From Eonycteris spelaea (lineage: Eukaryota > Chordata > Mammalia > Chiroptera > Pteropodidae), in the NCBI GenBank assembly GCA_003508835.1, contig PUFA01000012.1, positions 18,146,001 through 18,210,000 on the forward strand: a stretch of 64,000 nucleotides of DNA, read 5' to 3'. Positions within the stretch are counted from its first letter, which is position 1. Each line of letters starts with the position of its first letter. A model generated the notes under the pieces. That model saw nothing but the letters and a program-made list of their open reading frames with translations, was not told the origin of the DNA and did not search any database. The translations under genes were made by a program, and so were the position numbers. Of the stretch, positions 1 to 11,300 are shown one piece after another.

Positions 1-175
1 GGAAGATGATTATGTGCTTAGGCTGCATACATATAAGCTATCGCCAAAGAGCTGTGCAGGCAGATCTGTGGGGTAAAGGTGCTTATTTGGGAGAGATGTA
101 TCCACAGCCAGTAGCTGTCAGTTTTGTAATGTTTTATCTTAAATTGTTTTATCTTAATCTGACCTTCTTCCCCAG
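1..175 (+). other. 3' end of an upstream intron
   Basis: The stretch ends in a T/C-rich tract and an acceptor AG at 174-175, immediately before the N7 exon. An apparent 135-codon open frame crossing the acceptor is not in the frame of the vWA domain. The signal-peptide exon expected upstream is not in the window. Confidence 0.7.
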
Positions 176-787
176 TCTGCAGGGAGGCCTCTGTAGGAGA
201 TGTTGTGTTTCTAGTGGACGCCAGCATCAAGTCTCAATACACTCGCAACGTGCGGAACTTCTTGTACATGGTGGTGAACAGCTTCAATGTCAGCAGAGAG
301 ACCATCCGCGTGAGCCTGGCCCAGTACAGCGATGTGCCCCGAACAGAGTTTTTACTTTCCACCTACCACCGCAAGGGCGATGTGTTGAGACACATTCGGA
401 GCTTTCAATTTAATCCTGGGGGCCCTGGGGGCAACAAATTGGGCCTGGCCCTGCAGTTCCTTCTAGATCACCACTTCCAGAAAGTAGCCGGGAGCCGGGC
501 AAGCCAGGGTGTGCCTCAGGTTGCTGTGGTGGTCAGCAGCAGCCCAGCTGAGGACCCCGTGCAGGAACCTGCTGAAGCATTTAGGAGGGCAGGCATCCTG
601 CTTTATGCAGTTGGCGTCAGAGATGCAGCTTTGGCAGAGCTCAGGGAGATCGTGAGCAGCCCTGTAGAGAAGTTCGCCTTCTTTGTTCCCAACTTCTTTG
701 GTCTGGGCAGTCTTATCCAGAAACTGCGGCAGGAACTCTGTGACATTTTGGCAAAAGCAGCTCAACCAGTTGACCGCATTTCTCCAG
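176..787 (+). CDS. COL6A4: COL6A4-like exon: vWA domain N7
   Basis: A single 612-nt exon (204 codons' worth) with 1-1 phases encodes a complete vWA domain without internal stops. It opens with CREASVGDVVFLVDASI, the hydrophobic strand plus the MIDAS-type loop (D-A-S, with the second serine position degenerate), and continues through SLAQYSD and a QVAVVVSS strand. One N-glycosylation sequon (NVS) is visible. Acceptor is CCCAG at 171-175 and donor is G/GTACAA at 788. Within the family the N-terminal vWA domains mediate matrix and chain contacts. A perfect 9-bp tandem duplication at 415-432 adds a Gly-rich tripeptide. As the most N-terminal of seven domains it corresponds to N7. Confidence 0.88.
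415..432 (+). repeat. 9-bp tandem duplication inside N7 exon
   Basis: The unit CCTGGGGGC occurs twice, head to tail, and is in frame. It encodes an extra Pro-Gly-Gly in the loop before the GNKLGLALQF helix. The frame is kept, so this is a length polymorphism or lineage-specific insertion rather than a break. Confidence 0.85.
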
Positions 788-1146
788 GTACAAAGGCGTT
801 TTCCTTCTTATTTCTGATCTAGAAGTCCCAGAATGCAAAGCTTAATCTCTTATTCCTTCCTCCCACTGTCCTTATTTTCCATATGTCTGCCTGTTTGATT
901 TTTACATTAAAATTCCACTAAACCATCTGTATTCTGCTCCTCTCCAATCATTGGCCAAAAACTTATCAACTCTGTTTATAAATACTGTGGGCGTAATACT
1001 GTTCTAAATATTTGTTCCTAGAATAATTTTATTATTCCAGGATTAACTTACCCATATTACCTGGACGTGGGGCAGAAGAAAGGAGAGAACAGTAGGTCAC
1101 CCAGGAGGCTGGCTCATTTTACCACCAGTGTGTTTGCATAATGTAC

Positions 1147-1370
1147 AGAGTATGAATTTAGGGAAAAGAAAGATCTAGGTTCAAATCCTGGTTTTCCACT
1201 TTCTGTATTATTTTTAACATGTTCCTTTATCTCTATGAATCTAAATTTTATTTTTAGGATGCTTGTACCTGTCTCAGAAAGTTGTTGAAAGCAATAAAAT
1301 TATGCAAATAAAGTGCTTATCACAGTGCTTAGCCCATCAGAGGTGCCCATAAGCATTATGATTATTACCT
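1147..1370 (+). repeat. MIR SINE remnant
   Basis: The string resembles the MIR core: a GGTTCAAATCCTGG tRNA-like box, then T/C-rich sequence, AGCAATAAAATTATGCAAATAAAGTGCTTATCACAGTGCTTAGC-like 3' sequence and a TTATTA end. Old and diverged. Confidence 0.65.
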
Positions 1371-1698
1371 GTAATGATATACTTGTCATCAGCTTAGTAC
1401 TTCTGCTGTTGGCGATGGGGCATCAACTGGTGAAAATTCTTTATAAATTAATTACTAAATTCTATAAGAAAGCACAGAACTTTGAGCAGAGAAAGAGAAG
1501 ATTGCTGTGGGTTCTATCAAAACCCACACAAAAAACAGAGCCTTCATTACTTATTCATTATTTTGGTTTTCTACATAGGGTAGAACTGGAAGAACTGCTA
1601 AAATTTTTGAGTCATTTGATGCCGTGGGTGTGTGGTGGTGGTACAGCCAAATTATATATCTTGTATTTCTATAGCACTTCAAGATTTACAAATAGGTG

Positions 1699-1757
1699 TT
1701 ATATATATACATATATATATAATATATATAATATATATACATATATATATTATATAT
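1699..1757. repeat. (TA)n-rich simple repeat
   Basis: An imperfect alternating AT tract with ATAC interruptions in the first intron. It also creates a spurious Tyr/Ile-rich open frame. Confidence 0.9.
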
Positions 1758-2854
1758 AGTAATAACTATGGTTTACTTGGTGCTATATAGTTTTCAAAAC
1801 TTGTTTGCATTGCCCATCTGACTGATAGATAGCTATATAATGGTTTTTTGTTAGGTACATAGGGCAATTAGTATTTGTTTTCACATAGACACACAAAACA
1901 AATAACACTATTATTTGCATTTTTCATGTGAGAAAACTGAGGCCAAAGGTAACATAACTGGATGGCACAGATAGGACTTGACCCTAAGTATGATAGAGCA
2001 GACCATTCCAATAGTAAGGTCTTAAATTGTGTTCCCCAGGAGCAGAGCCTGAAGCAAGGATTTAGATACAGTTTATTTATTATAGAAGAGCTCTCAAAGA
2101 GGTTGGTAAGGATGTAGGGGATGCAGAATAGAGAAATAGGGGAAAGTAAGGAAGGGTATGATGTCAGAGAAAAGTTCCACAGAAAGTGATGAGTTTCAGC
2201 TTGATCCTACAGGAGAACTCAGGATTGTCTTGACCTAAGGCAAGGAGCTAGGCTTTTATACATTGTAGGTAAAGCAGCTCCAGGACCCAAAGAGAAGTCC
2301 TCCAAAGAGTAGTGTACAGAGAAAGTAAAAAGGGATCCAAAAAGACTTGGGCAGAGCACTGATATTGTCTGCTATAGTAGATTATCTTATTTTATCCTCA
2401 AAACAATCCTGTGAGATTGTGAGGGCTGGTATAAAGTTTTCAGTTCTATAGAGAGATGCATTCCAGCTTTCTGACATGTTGGTGCCAGGACATTCCTAGA
2501 GATATAGTTTTTTTTCCCAGTTGAAAGAGGACAGCCCCTTTCTTAGCATGTTGCTGCATTTATAGAAGTATTTTTTTCTTAATGAGAGTTAAGAGATTGT
2601 CCAAGTGGATTTCAAGATTGGAGGCATCAGTAGAGCTGAACAGAAGCCTCAGAAGATGATGGAGTGGAGGGAAGGAAAGGTGCAGGGGATGTGGTCACTT
2701 CTCTGAGCATCCTGTCATGTGTGGTGTTTGAGGACCACTGAGTATAGGTTGCCTGGCATTGCTCTGCCTTTCTGTATTTCATTTGGTTCCATTGGTTCTA
2801 AGCATTTTATGTGAAGATCCACAGATCCTATCCCTTTTGTCCTCTCTTTTGCAG

Positions 2855-3430
2855 CTTGCAGAGAAGCAGTCCTGGCAGACATTGTCTTTCTAGTAGATAG
2901 CTCAACTAGCATCGGACCCCAGAACTTCCAGAAAGTGAAGAACTTCCTTCACTCTGTTGTCTTGGGGCTTGACATCAGCAGTGACCAGGTCCGAGTGGGA
3001 CTTGCTCAGTATAACGACAACATCTACCCAGCCTTTCAGCTGAACCAGTATCCTCTGAAGAGTGTGGTTCTGGAGCATATCCAGAATCTGCCCTACCGTA
3101 CAGGAGGCACAAACACAGGGAGTGCCCTGGAGTTTATCAGGACCAATTACTTGACCGAGGCAGCTGGCAGCCGGGCCAAGGACAGGGTTCCTCAGATAGT
3201 TATCCTGGTGACAGATGGGGAGTCAAATGATGAAGTCCAGGAGGCAGCTGACAGGTTGAAAGAAGATGGAGTTGTTGTGTACGTGGTAGGGGTCAACGTG
3301 CAGGACGTCCAGGAGTTGCAAAAGATTGCCAGTGAGCCATTTGAGAAATTTCTCTTCAATACTGAAAACTTCAACATCCTGCAGGATGTCTCAGGAGGCA
3401 TTCTTCAGACCCTGTGCTCAGGAGTGGAGG
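2855..3430 (+). CDS. COL6A4: COL6A4-like exon: vWA domain N6
   Basis: A single 576-nt exon, phases 1-1, fully open. It starts CREAVLADIVFLVDSSTSIG, so the MIDAS motif DSSTS is intact. VRVGLAQYND, a T-G-S-A-L helix start and IVILVTDGESND (second metal-site loop) follow in the expected order. The domain ends near LQTLCSG with the conserved C-terminal Cys. This is the best-preserved metal-binding vWA domain of the locus. Acceptor is TTTTGCAG at 2847-2854 and donor is G/GTAAGA at 3431. The first codon completes from the preceding exon as Ala. Confidence 0.92.
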
Positions 3431-4177
3431 GTAAGATAAAAGGTAAGAAGCTATGTCAAAACCCAACCTTCCGACCAGATGACTAATTACAATATGAGCC
3501 AGGATACACTGAGTGTAGTGGAATGTAGGAGAAGGAGCTGTTTTCTGTCCCTGGAGAACTTGGGGAGACCCTGGATGAAGGAATGTCTGAGCTGGGGATT
3601 GAAGGACAAGTGAAATTCTTAGGTAGAAAAAGGACACCTAACATGTTGGTAACAGCATAGGTTTTGGTGTCTGGAAGACCTTTTGTTTTTTTATTTGTTT
3701 TTGTTTTTGTTTTTAAAATCCAGCCTCTGCTACTTTCTAGTCATGTAACCATGGACAAGCAACTTCACTTCTTTACTTCAGTTTTCTCTTCTACACAATG
3801 GAGATAATGCCTGCCTAGCAGGGTGGCTTATGAGGATTGAATCAGATAAAGTATGTAAAAATCTCTAGCACAAAGTAATTGCTCAGCGTATTTTCATTTC
3901 TCTTGTCTTCTCCATTGGTTGAAGAAGAATAATCGAAAGATACTTCAGTCTAATAAAGAAGACAACAAGAGCAACAGGGTACAGGAGGGAAAGAGCCTTG
4001 CGAGGTGGAAGTAGAAGTGTAATACATACAGTGTTACATTAAGTGGAGTGCCTCTTTCTCTTACATCCTCCACATAAAACCGTTTGTGTATTCAATTTTC
4101 ATGAGCTCTTGATTCGATTTACTTTCTTCTCTGTGCCTTCCCCCCTGCCCCCGCCCCCCGTCTCTCTTTCATTCCAG
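3431..4177 (+). other. Intron between N6 and N5
   Basis: It holds one MIR SINE (about 3645-3895) and a C/T-rich 3' end (about 4134-4177). Nothing else is recognised. Confidence 0.8.
3645..3895 (+). repeat. MIR SINE remnant
   Basis: It shows the MIR order: a TTTGGTGTCTGGAAGACC-like start, a CTCTGCTACTTTCTAGTCATG segment, CAGTTTTCTCTTCTACACAATGGAGATAATGCC, then GAGGATTGAATCAGATAA and a CTCTAGCACAAAGTAATTGCTCAG end. A poly-T insertion interrupts the front part. Confidence 0.78.
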
Positions 4178-4782
4178 AATTCACTCGGGCCTACGCAGAT
4201 GTGGTCTTTCTTGTGGACACCTCACAGAACACATCACAGGCCAGTTTCCAGTGGATGCAGAATTTCATCTCCAGAACGGTTGGCATGCTGGATATTGGCA
4301 GGGACAAGTACCAGATTGGGCTGGCTCAGTATGGCGATCAAGGTCGCACTGAATTTTGCTCAATACCTACCAGACCAAGGATGAGATGATTGTTCACGTC
4401 CATGAACACTTTGTGTTCCGGGGTGGCTCCAGGAGGACAGGCAAAGCTCTGCGATACCTTCATCAGACCTTCTTCCAGGAGGCAGCAGGAAGCCGGTTTC
4501 TCCAGGGAATTCCCCAGTATGCAGTGGTCATTACCTCAGGCAAATCTGAAGATGAGGTCTCGGATGCTGCACAGACATTGAGGGAGAAGGGCGTGAAAGT
4601 CATGACTGTGGGTGTACAGGACTTTGACAGAAGAGAACTGGAGGGGATGGGGACCCCATCCCTTGTATATGAGATGCAGGGACAAGATGGAGTCAGACAG
4701 ATAATGCAAGATGTGAGTGTGGTAATCCAAGAGACTGGGCAGCCCGAGATCAGGACTGAGGTTGAGAAGGAGGCTGTAGTAG
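4178..4782 (+). pseudogene. COL6A4: COL6A4-like exon: vWA domain N5, frameshifted
   Basis: The exon has a good acceptor (TTCATTCCAG) and donor (G/GTAAGG), but is 605 nt long, one short of a multiple of three. The first part reads ADVVFLVDTSQNTSQ through YQIGLAQYGDQGRTEF in one frame. The second part reads NTYQTKDEMIVHVHEHF and on through YAVVITSGKSEDEV in another frame. The switch falls in the T run at 4354-4357, so loss of one T is the simplest cause. Without correction the frame stops at TGA 4387-4389. The domain's MIDAS motif is degenerate (DTSQN). Everything after the break is still open in the shifted frame, pointing to a recent lesion or a sequencing error. Confidence 0.88.
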
Positions 4783-7700
4783 GTAAGGTTTGAACCCTAG
4801 GTGGGGGAGCCACTGGGAGTCTTAGCGTAACAAGAAGTCTGGGAGAAAGAGCAGAGAAAGATTCTGGTTTCCTTAGTACTGAGACACTAGCACCAGTGTA
4901 TGGAAAAGAGGAGGAGGTGTGGAGCTGCCTCAGGCAAACACCTTGTGTTAGTAACTATAGTCACAATGATGCTGCACAACAAGATATCTAAAAAGTCAGT
5001 AGCTGAAAATAATTATTTATTTTCTCAGATCTGCTAGGGGGCAGCTAATCTTAACTGGGCTCAACTGAATAGCTTTGCTGATCTCACCTGGGTTTATTCA
5101 CAGATTTGGGATTTGGATGAGGGTTGGCTGATCTACATTAGGCTCTGCTCCATAGCTCTCATCTTCCTCCTGGGATCAAGAGGCCAGTCTGGGCATATCC
5201 TTCCATGGTAACTGTAGAGGTACAAGAGAGAAAACCCACCTGTTAATATTCTTGGCTAAAGCAAGTCACGTGGTTATATCATCATTGATGGAAGACAAAA
5301 GGATATTCCTCCCATGGAAGTGAGGTGTAGGGAATAAATATTTCTGAACAATAATTCAAGTTATCATATGCCTTTTCCAGAAGGATCACTCAGGCTTCTC
5401 CCCAGAGATTAAATAAAGTCCTTCCTTAGGCTGGCATTTTGGGTGGGATATTCTACAGGGTAGAATTGTCCTGTGCATTATTGGAGGTTTAATGTCCTTG
5501 GTTTCTGCCAGTAGCATCCCTGAATCTTATGACAATCTGAAATCTTATTTTCAAATGTCCCCTGGGGATGAGTACCATTGTTGGTTGAGAAACACGTATC
5601 TTCTGCTAACTTAGTTAATACATTCTAACCACTAGCCACACTGAACCACTTACCATTTGCTATAGGTGTGTCATACTTTCTCACTTTTGTCTTTGCCCTG
5701 AATATAGTATACCATCAGTCTAGAATATCCATAGTCAAAACTTTATCCTTAATTTCTTAAGTTACCTTCTTGGTGGAACATCCTAACAACTAGAAGCTTG
5801 GTGGAGCATCTCAGTGGTCCTCAACATTTCTGGCACCAGGGACTGGCACTCTTAGGAGAATCTAATGCCTGATGATCTGAGGTGGAGCTGAGGTGGTGAT
5901 GCTAGCACTGGGGAGCGGCTGCAAATACAGATGAAGCTTCACTTGCTCACCCGCCACTCACTTCCTGCTATGCAGCCCAGTTCCTAACAGGCCACAGACC
6001 AGTGCTAGTCTGTGGCCTGGGGGTTGAGGACCCTTGGTCTAGTTGATCCCCACAGCTAGAAGCAATCAATCTCTCCTTCCTCTGAGCTATCATATTTCTG
6101 CCCAGACCACTCAACATATAGAGTTTGAGGGTCCTTGGAATTTTATAAGCAGAAGAGACAAACACATGTGAGACAAGAAACAAAAATTGAGCAGAGATAA
6201 TAAAGAACAAAGAAATACCTTATGTACACTACGTTAAGTACAAATAGAACAGAAGAAGGGTGTGGTGAACTTGACCTTGTAGGAATTGTGTTGGTCCCTT
6301 AATAATGGGTGTGATATTAATATATAGGGAGAAAGGAGGAGGGTACACTTCACTTGGTAAGGGAAAGAGCATGAGTAAGGATGTGGAAATGGGAATGATG
6401 AATGTGGAAGGTGAAAAATGGAGTCAATTGGGATTGGGAGGAAGGGTCAAGAAGTAGTGATGAATGAATTAGATTAGGTAGGATGGACCCTGATCATGGG
6501 GTCCCAAAGGCACTGGGAAGTAACAGTAGGCTTTTAAGCAGGGAAAAGATGATCAAAATGGCCTTTAAAGAAGCCTTTGGTGGGCAGGCTGACTCCACAT
6601 GACATCTTAGACACAGAAAGACTTTAAGGCTGAGCTGTAATCTGTCCACATGAGGAGGATACCTGGGTCTAGCCAATGGTGGCTCTGATAATGAGGAAAG
6701 GTGAATAATCTTGATGACAACCAGTGAAGGAAGGGAGATGTCAAAGATGCTTATAGTTTCTAGAGAAGGCGTTTTAGACTTAGCAAAATCAAAGGCAACA
6801 CCCTCTCTTTAAATCTAGGATTGACTTTTGGTTCTTTATGAAAAAAGACAAGGGGAAATTTTGGGCACCAAGAGACCAAAGATAAGTCAAAAGGTTATTC
6901 TGTTGCCCCAATATTCTCTTCTCCAAACTTTGTTTCACAATATTCAGTTGTCTACACACTGATTTCAGCCTCCTGCATATGTGATTTTGATTCTCTGCTA
7001 AGATTTTTTTCCGATACATCCAAGCAGATTTAGACTTTTTCAGTATGTAGCACAGTGGGTTTCCCTATGTTAGGTGCTGCCTTAAATTGTGAGAGAGGTA
7101 TTTGGGCTCCTCTTAGAAGGGAGTTTAATGCAATCATGACTTCATTACCCCATTTGAGGCAGATTAAAAGGAAGATTCTTTCATAGTAAAATAAAACAGC
7201 CATTTAGACTAATTTTTTGGACAGATTTTTGATAGAAACTTGCAATATTTCCTGTTGCCTCTGTTGAAATGAACCTGAAATTTATCAGAGAAAGGCACAC
7301 AAGTTAAGAGTCACAGTTTAATATTTCCATCTTTTACCAAGACAAAGGAAAAATGATTAAATCCAGATTTGAGTCCATAATAGAGATTTGACCCAGGGTT
7401 TCCTGAAATTAGAAAAATGAAGAAAAAATAGTCAAGCAAGACTCAGATGCTTCTAATGGATTTAGATGAATTGAAAAATGACCTTAAAGCACTTTCTTGT
7501 AGAAATACATATATTTACATATTTTGCAGGTGAAGATACTCTTCCATGTAAAAATTTTGAGATAGGTGTGAACGAACCCTGTGATATTCTTTGACCATCA
7601 TGCCAAATTTTGGTAATAAAGGCTTCCACTAAAGTCTAAAATGCATTAACATAGTTAGTATAATATGATACACTTTGTAATTCTAAGTATTACAGTATAT

Positions 7701-7795
7701 AAAAATATAGTCATATAATATTTATATATAAAATAAGTGTTTTTATTACTCTGTTTTCATGCTAAAGCCCTTCTTTTGTCTTTGTTTGTTTATAG
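4783..7795 (+). other. Intron between N5 and N4
   Basis: A 3.0-kb intron. It contains an unclassified ancient repeat-like stretch around 4940-5300, a hAT-type non-autonomous element (5812-6036), and old repeat-like sequence around 6390-6640. The 3' part from 6700 is AT-rich with nothing recognised. Confidence 0.75.
5812..6036 (-). mobile_element. hAT-type non-autonomous element, copy 1
   Basis: It begins CAGTGGTCCTCAACATTT and ends GGGTTGAGGACCCTTG, so the termini are inverted repeats. The interior matches, in reverse orientation, the copies at 38600-38823 and 53641-53865, sharing for example GGCATTAGATTCTCCTA-type and GTGGCCTGTTxGGAACTGGGC-type segments. No convincing 8-bp target duplication remains here. 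Confidence 0.78.
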
Positions 7796-8426
7796 CATGT
7801 CCAACTGCTATCCCTGCTGACTTAGTGTTCCTCATTGAAGAATTTAGCAGGGTTAAGCAATCTAATTTCCAACAAGTTGTCAATTTCTTAAAGACCACTG
7901 TCAGCTCTCTAAGCACTCATCCAGATGTTGCGAGAATTGGCTTGGTCTTTTACAGTGAGGAGCCACGAATTGAGTTTTCACTGGATACATTTCAGAATCC
8001 AGCTGAAATCTTGGATCATTTGGACAAATTAACCTACCAGGAAAGAAGAGGAAGGACCAAGACTGGTGCTGCTTTGGATTTCCTAAGGAATGAGGTTTTC
8101 ATTCAGGAGAAGGGTAGCCGGTCCAAGCAAGGTGTGCAGCAGATAGCTGTGGTCATCACCGAAGGCTTCTCCCAAGACAATGTGTCCAGGCAGGCTTCTC
8201 TCCTCCGCAGGGCAGGGGTTACCATCTATGCAGTGGGCACCCAGCTTGCCTCAGAGAGTGAGGACCTGGAAAAGATAGCATCATATCCTCCTTGGAAACA
8301 TGTCATCCTCCTGGAATCCTTTTTGCAACTCTTCGTTGTGGAAAGCAAGATTAAGAACCAACTCTTGCCCTGGACTGTGGGCAAAAAGGACCTTCGTTAC
8401 TGGGGTGGGCTATACCCTACAAGAAG
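7796..8426 (+). pseudogene. COL6A4: COL6A4-like exon: vWA domain N4, frameshifted near its end
   Basis: The exon encodes CPTAIPADLVFLIEEFSR, then ARIGLVFYSEEPRIEFSLD and IAVVITEGFSQDN. Its metal site is degenerate (EEFS instead of DxSxS), which looks ancestral for this domain. The acceptor is TTTATAG. The best donor is GAAG/GTAGGA at 8427, making the exon 631 nt, one too many. After about 8366 a +1 frame gives a sensible tail (Cys-Pro-Gly to LQEG) that joins in phase 1 to the next exon, whereas the original frame loses the expected Cys and reaches TAG at 8428. A one-base insertion in the CTCTTG stretch (8362-8367) explains this. An in-frame but weak donor at 8405 (GTGGGC) is the alternative. 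Confidence 0.8.
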
Positions 8427-8944
8427 GTAGGACCTTTTCCAAATCTGATCTGTTTTTAAAAGAGTCTTTACTCTGCTTGCTCTTTATAGCCACCTCCTCT
8501 ACTCTCCCCCACCATCTAAGAAAAGATTTTAAAATCAATTCATTAAAAAACAAATATAAATCTTTTAAAATCAAAATCATTTGTCTTGATTCTAAATACT
8601 GCAGAAGAATATGAAGTAAAAAATGAGCATTCCTTCCACTTCTATCTTACCTTTCATCCCTTTTAAGAAGTTGATGAAAACATATGTATATTACAGTAGA
8701 AACCCTAAGGATATGAGTATGGATTGACAAAATCTGAAGTCACTTAAAGCAGGTAATTATTTCTAAAAGGAAACAAATGCTTGAAATTTTAAAAACTTAT
8801 CTTAAAACATAATAAATGAACATGAATTTTCTAATCTTTGGTATAAGGCCAAAACTTTGAATACAAGCCCTGCTGATTGGAATTCTGTATATTTTCTTCA
8901 TCAATCATCCAATAGTATATTTTCTATAATTTCCAGTTTCTTTA

Positions 8945-9177
8945 GTTTTATTTTGTATTTTAACTTTTTTTTTTTTAGGCGAGGCAACCCTTGGTTGACC
9001 TCACCTATTGCAAGGACCTTGTCAGCTTACAATCTCTTATCTTTTTATTTTTTTATGCCTGCAGCACCCGGTCTTCTTAAGTGGTCTCCCATCTAAGTAC
9101 TAACCAGGCCCAATCCTGCTTAGCTTCTGAGATCACATAGGATCGGGCTTATTCTAGGTGGCATGACCGTAGACTCT
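8945..9177 (-). mobile_element. 5S rRNA-derived SINE, copy 1
   Basis: Bases 9057-9174 are the reverse complement of 5S rRNA over 118 nt, including CCTGCTTAGCT (the internal box A region), the GTACTAACCAGGCCC segment and the CCGTAGAC end. To the left come a T-rich run, about 70 nt of unrelated sequence and a second T run (8967-8978), so read on the minus strand the element is 5S head, body and A tail. Direct repeats AGTTTCTTTA at 8935-8944 and 9178-9187 are a perfect 10-bp target-site duplication. 5S-derived SINEs of this kind are known from fruit bats. It is a retroposed element rather than a functional 5S gene. Confidence 0.88.
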
Positions 9178-11149
9178 AGTTTCTTTAAACTAAAGAGATA
9201 ACTTAGCCACTTTTGAAACAATCTGAGTACAGAAATCCTTTCTGATTTTTATGTTCTCCAAAAATTCAATCTTTTGTAGTGCTATCTAGTACATCAACAA
9301 TTTCTTTTTATAACAGCTTGCCTTTTTTGGGTTTTCTAAGCAGTAAACATGGTTTTCATAGATTCAATAAACCTCCTTTATTCACACTTATATCCTAGTG
9401 ATTTGCACAATATTTGATTTATTGTATAATTATAATACAAAACTGCCATAAACACTCTGGGGACAAACCCACATTGCTCTCAGTAGGCTTATTCTTCCAC
9501 TGCACAAAGCAGAACTGTGTAGCCTTTAGGGTGAGAGCACTAAATGCATTGTGGGAGCATTGCTTTTTTTTTTTTTTTTTATCTAGGGAGCCACTTAAGA
9601 GGAGGTCAGTTAGGAGAGCTCCTATGGTATACGCAGTTAAAAAAACAAACAAACAAAAACACCAGAAAAAGCATAGCAGTTAAATATATGTACCTTGAGT
9701 CAAACTGCCTGAATTTAAATCCCAAATTTCGTCGTACTGGCTGTTACAAATATCTCTGTGTCTGTCCATCTACTTATCTATTTTTGTCCACCCATGATAG
9801 TATTTTCTAGATTCAAATCAGAATTATAGAAAGAAGGTGACAACTTGAAATGTTGATTATTAACTTAAAAATTTAAGGCTCTGATAATATCTTCAGGGAG
9901 AAATGACTGCTTTTAAAAAAAATCAATCACTAAATGATCTCATAATTTCCTGATTATGTGCTGAGGCCTAGAGATATAAATATCTAAATAAATTCCAATT
10001 TTTCTCTTTGATCTGAATTTTTAGTCCCTTTCTCCTGGGGAATGAAGAAGAAATCATTCAATATAATTTCATTCTCTTGTATACTTCTTGCCTATTATAC
10101 TCTGTAGGAAAGGCAAGAAGGCTACTTTTCTCTCCTAATTCACAAACAGTATAAAGTGTTGAGAGTCGTTTTTTTCCCCCAGACTGCATCGTAGCTAAAA
10201 AGAAACCTGGAATCAGAAAAATCAGCCCAAAGTGTAGAGGAGTTGGGTTTGGTGGTGTCTTAGAGGTGAATAGAAGTTGGGACATCTTTACCTGAATCTT
10301 GTCCTAGCTGATCATAATGATCATAAAATCCACCATTTATTGGTCATCTGCTATGTATCAGAGATTCTAAGAACCTCATTTATGTTATAGATGTGGATAA
10401 TTAAGAGTAGCCAGACTGTAAGAAATATCTTTCTCTCCCTTCCCCAAATCTTACCTGCCAAGATTGGCAAGAATATGTAGTGCCAGACGTACTCGGGGCT
10501 CTTGGCTCCTCTGGACAGTGCAAAGGCCCTGGGCTGCAGTGGAGCCTCTTTGGGCTACCGCTGTGTGGGGCTAACTATAAGAGATGCCCCTTCCTGCACA
10601 GTGGTCCTTTTCTCAGACTCAGGTTAGCCTTCTACCTGTCACCAGTGGGTGCTGGGTTCCAGCAATGTCTGAGTTTCTGCCTTTTTCCATGATTCCCCAC
10701 CATTCTCCAAACACATACATCTCTCTCTGCACACTTCTAAGCCACACCTCCTTCTGATGCCTGCTTCTCTAAAGTAGAGTTGCCAGATGAAATACAGGCT
10801 GTCCAGTTAAATTTGAATTTCATTCACATATACGAGAAATCCTTTTTTTTTTTTTTTTTTAATTATAAGTTAATATGTCTCACATATTGGCTGGACCGAG
10901 GTCATCCCAAAGGAAGGCATGAGCAAAGGAGCACAATTCCAGTCGGACCACTTCCCTTTCTGCCAGGGAACACGAAAAGGCTCTTGATTCTTCCTTGAGT
11001 CTGGGATCCAGAGATTAATAACACAAGGCTGGGCCGCCCTAACAGAAAGGAGCAGGGGGAAAGTTACGTTTCATTCTTTCTGAGGGATCAGCTGTGTGGC
11101 AAAACAAAACACTGGGAGAACTCAGACAGTAAATTTGTAATACTCAGCT

Positions 11150-11300
11150 CTGCTATGTTTCCATAATCTTATTTAATCCTCACAATAAACTCATTGAGCG
11201 GGTGTTAAGATTTTTGTTTTACAGATTAGGAAATTGAGATGCAAAGGGGCAGGCCTGCTAGTAAGTGGTGAAGACAAGATCTAAATTAGAGCCATGGAGT
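11150..11300 (-). repeat. MIR SINE remnant
   Basis: Contains CTTATTTAATCCTCACAATA and a TTTTACAGATTAGGAAATTGAGATGCAAAGGGG segment, the reverse complement of the MIR core. Confidence 0.7.

Larger units (their letters stand above)
788..2854 (+). other. Intron between N7 and N6
   Basis: Donor is GTACAA and acceptor is TTTTGCAG. It holds a plus-strand MIR (about 1147-1370), a TA-rich simple repeat (1699-1757), and about 2040-2300 a copy of a dispersed repeat that recurs near 11570 and 31060. No coding potential is seen. Confidence 0.8.

Noticed and set aside
6..413. 135-codon open frame at the window start
   Set aside because: It runs across the N7 acceptor in a frame other than that of the vWA domain and has no recognisable content.
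1313..1759. 148-codon plus-strand frame
   Set aside because: Intronic; it begins in a MIR and ends in the TA repeat, giving a Tyr/Ile-rich tail.
8398..8410. Donor GGG/GTGGGC at 8405 for the N4 exon, which would keep the frame
   Set aside because: It is a poor match to consensus, it removes the LQEG tail that joins properly to the next exon, and the frame before it already lacks the expected Cys. Kept as an alternative.
9057..9174. Functional 5S rRNA gene
   Set aside because: It is diverged from 5S, has A-rich tails and is flanked by target duplications, so it is a retroposed element.
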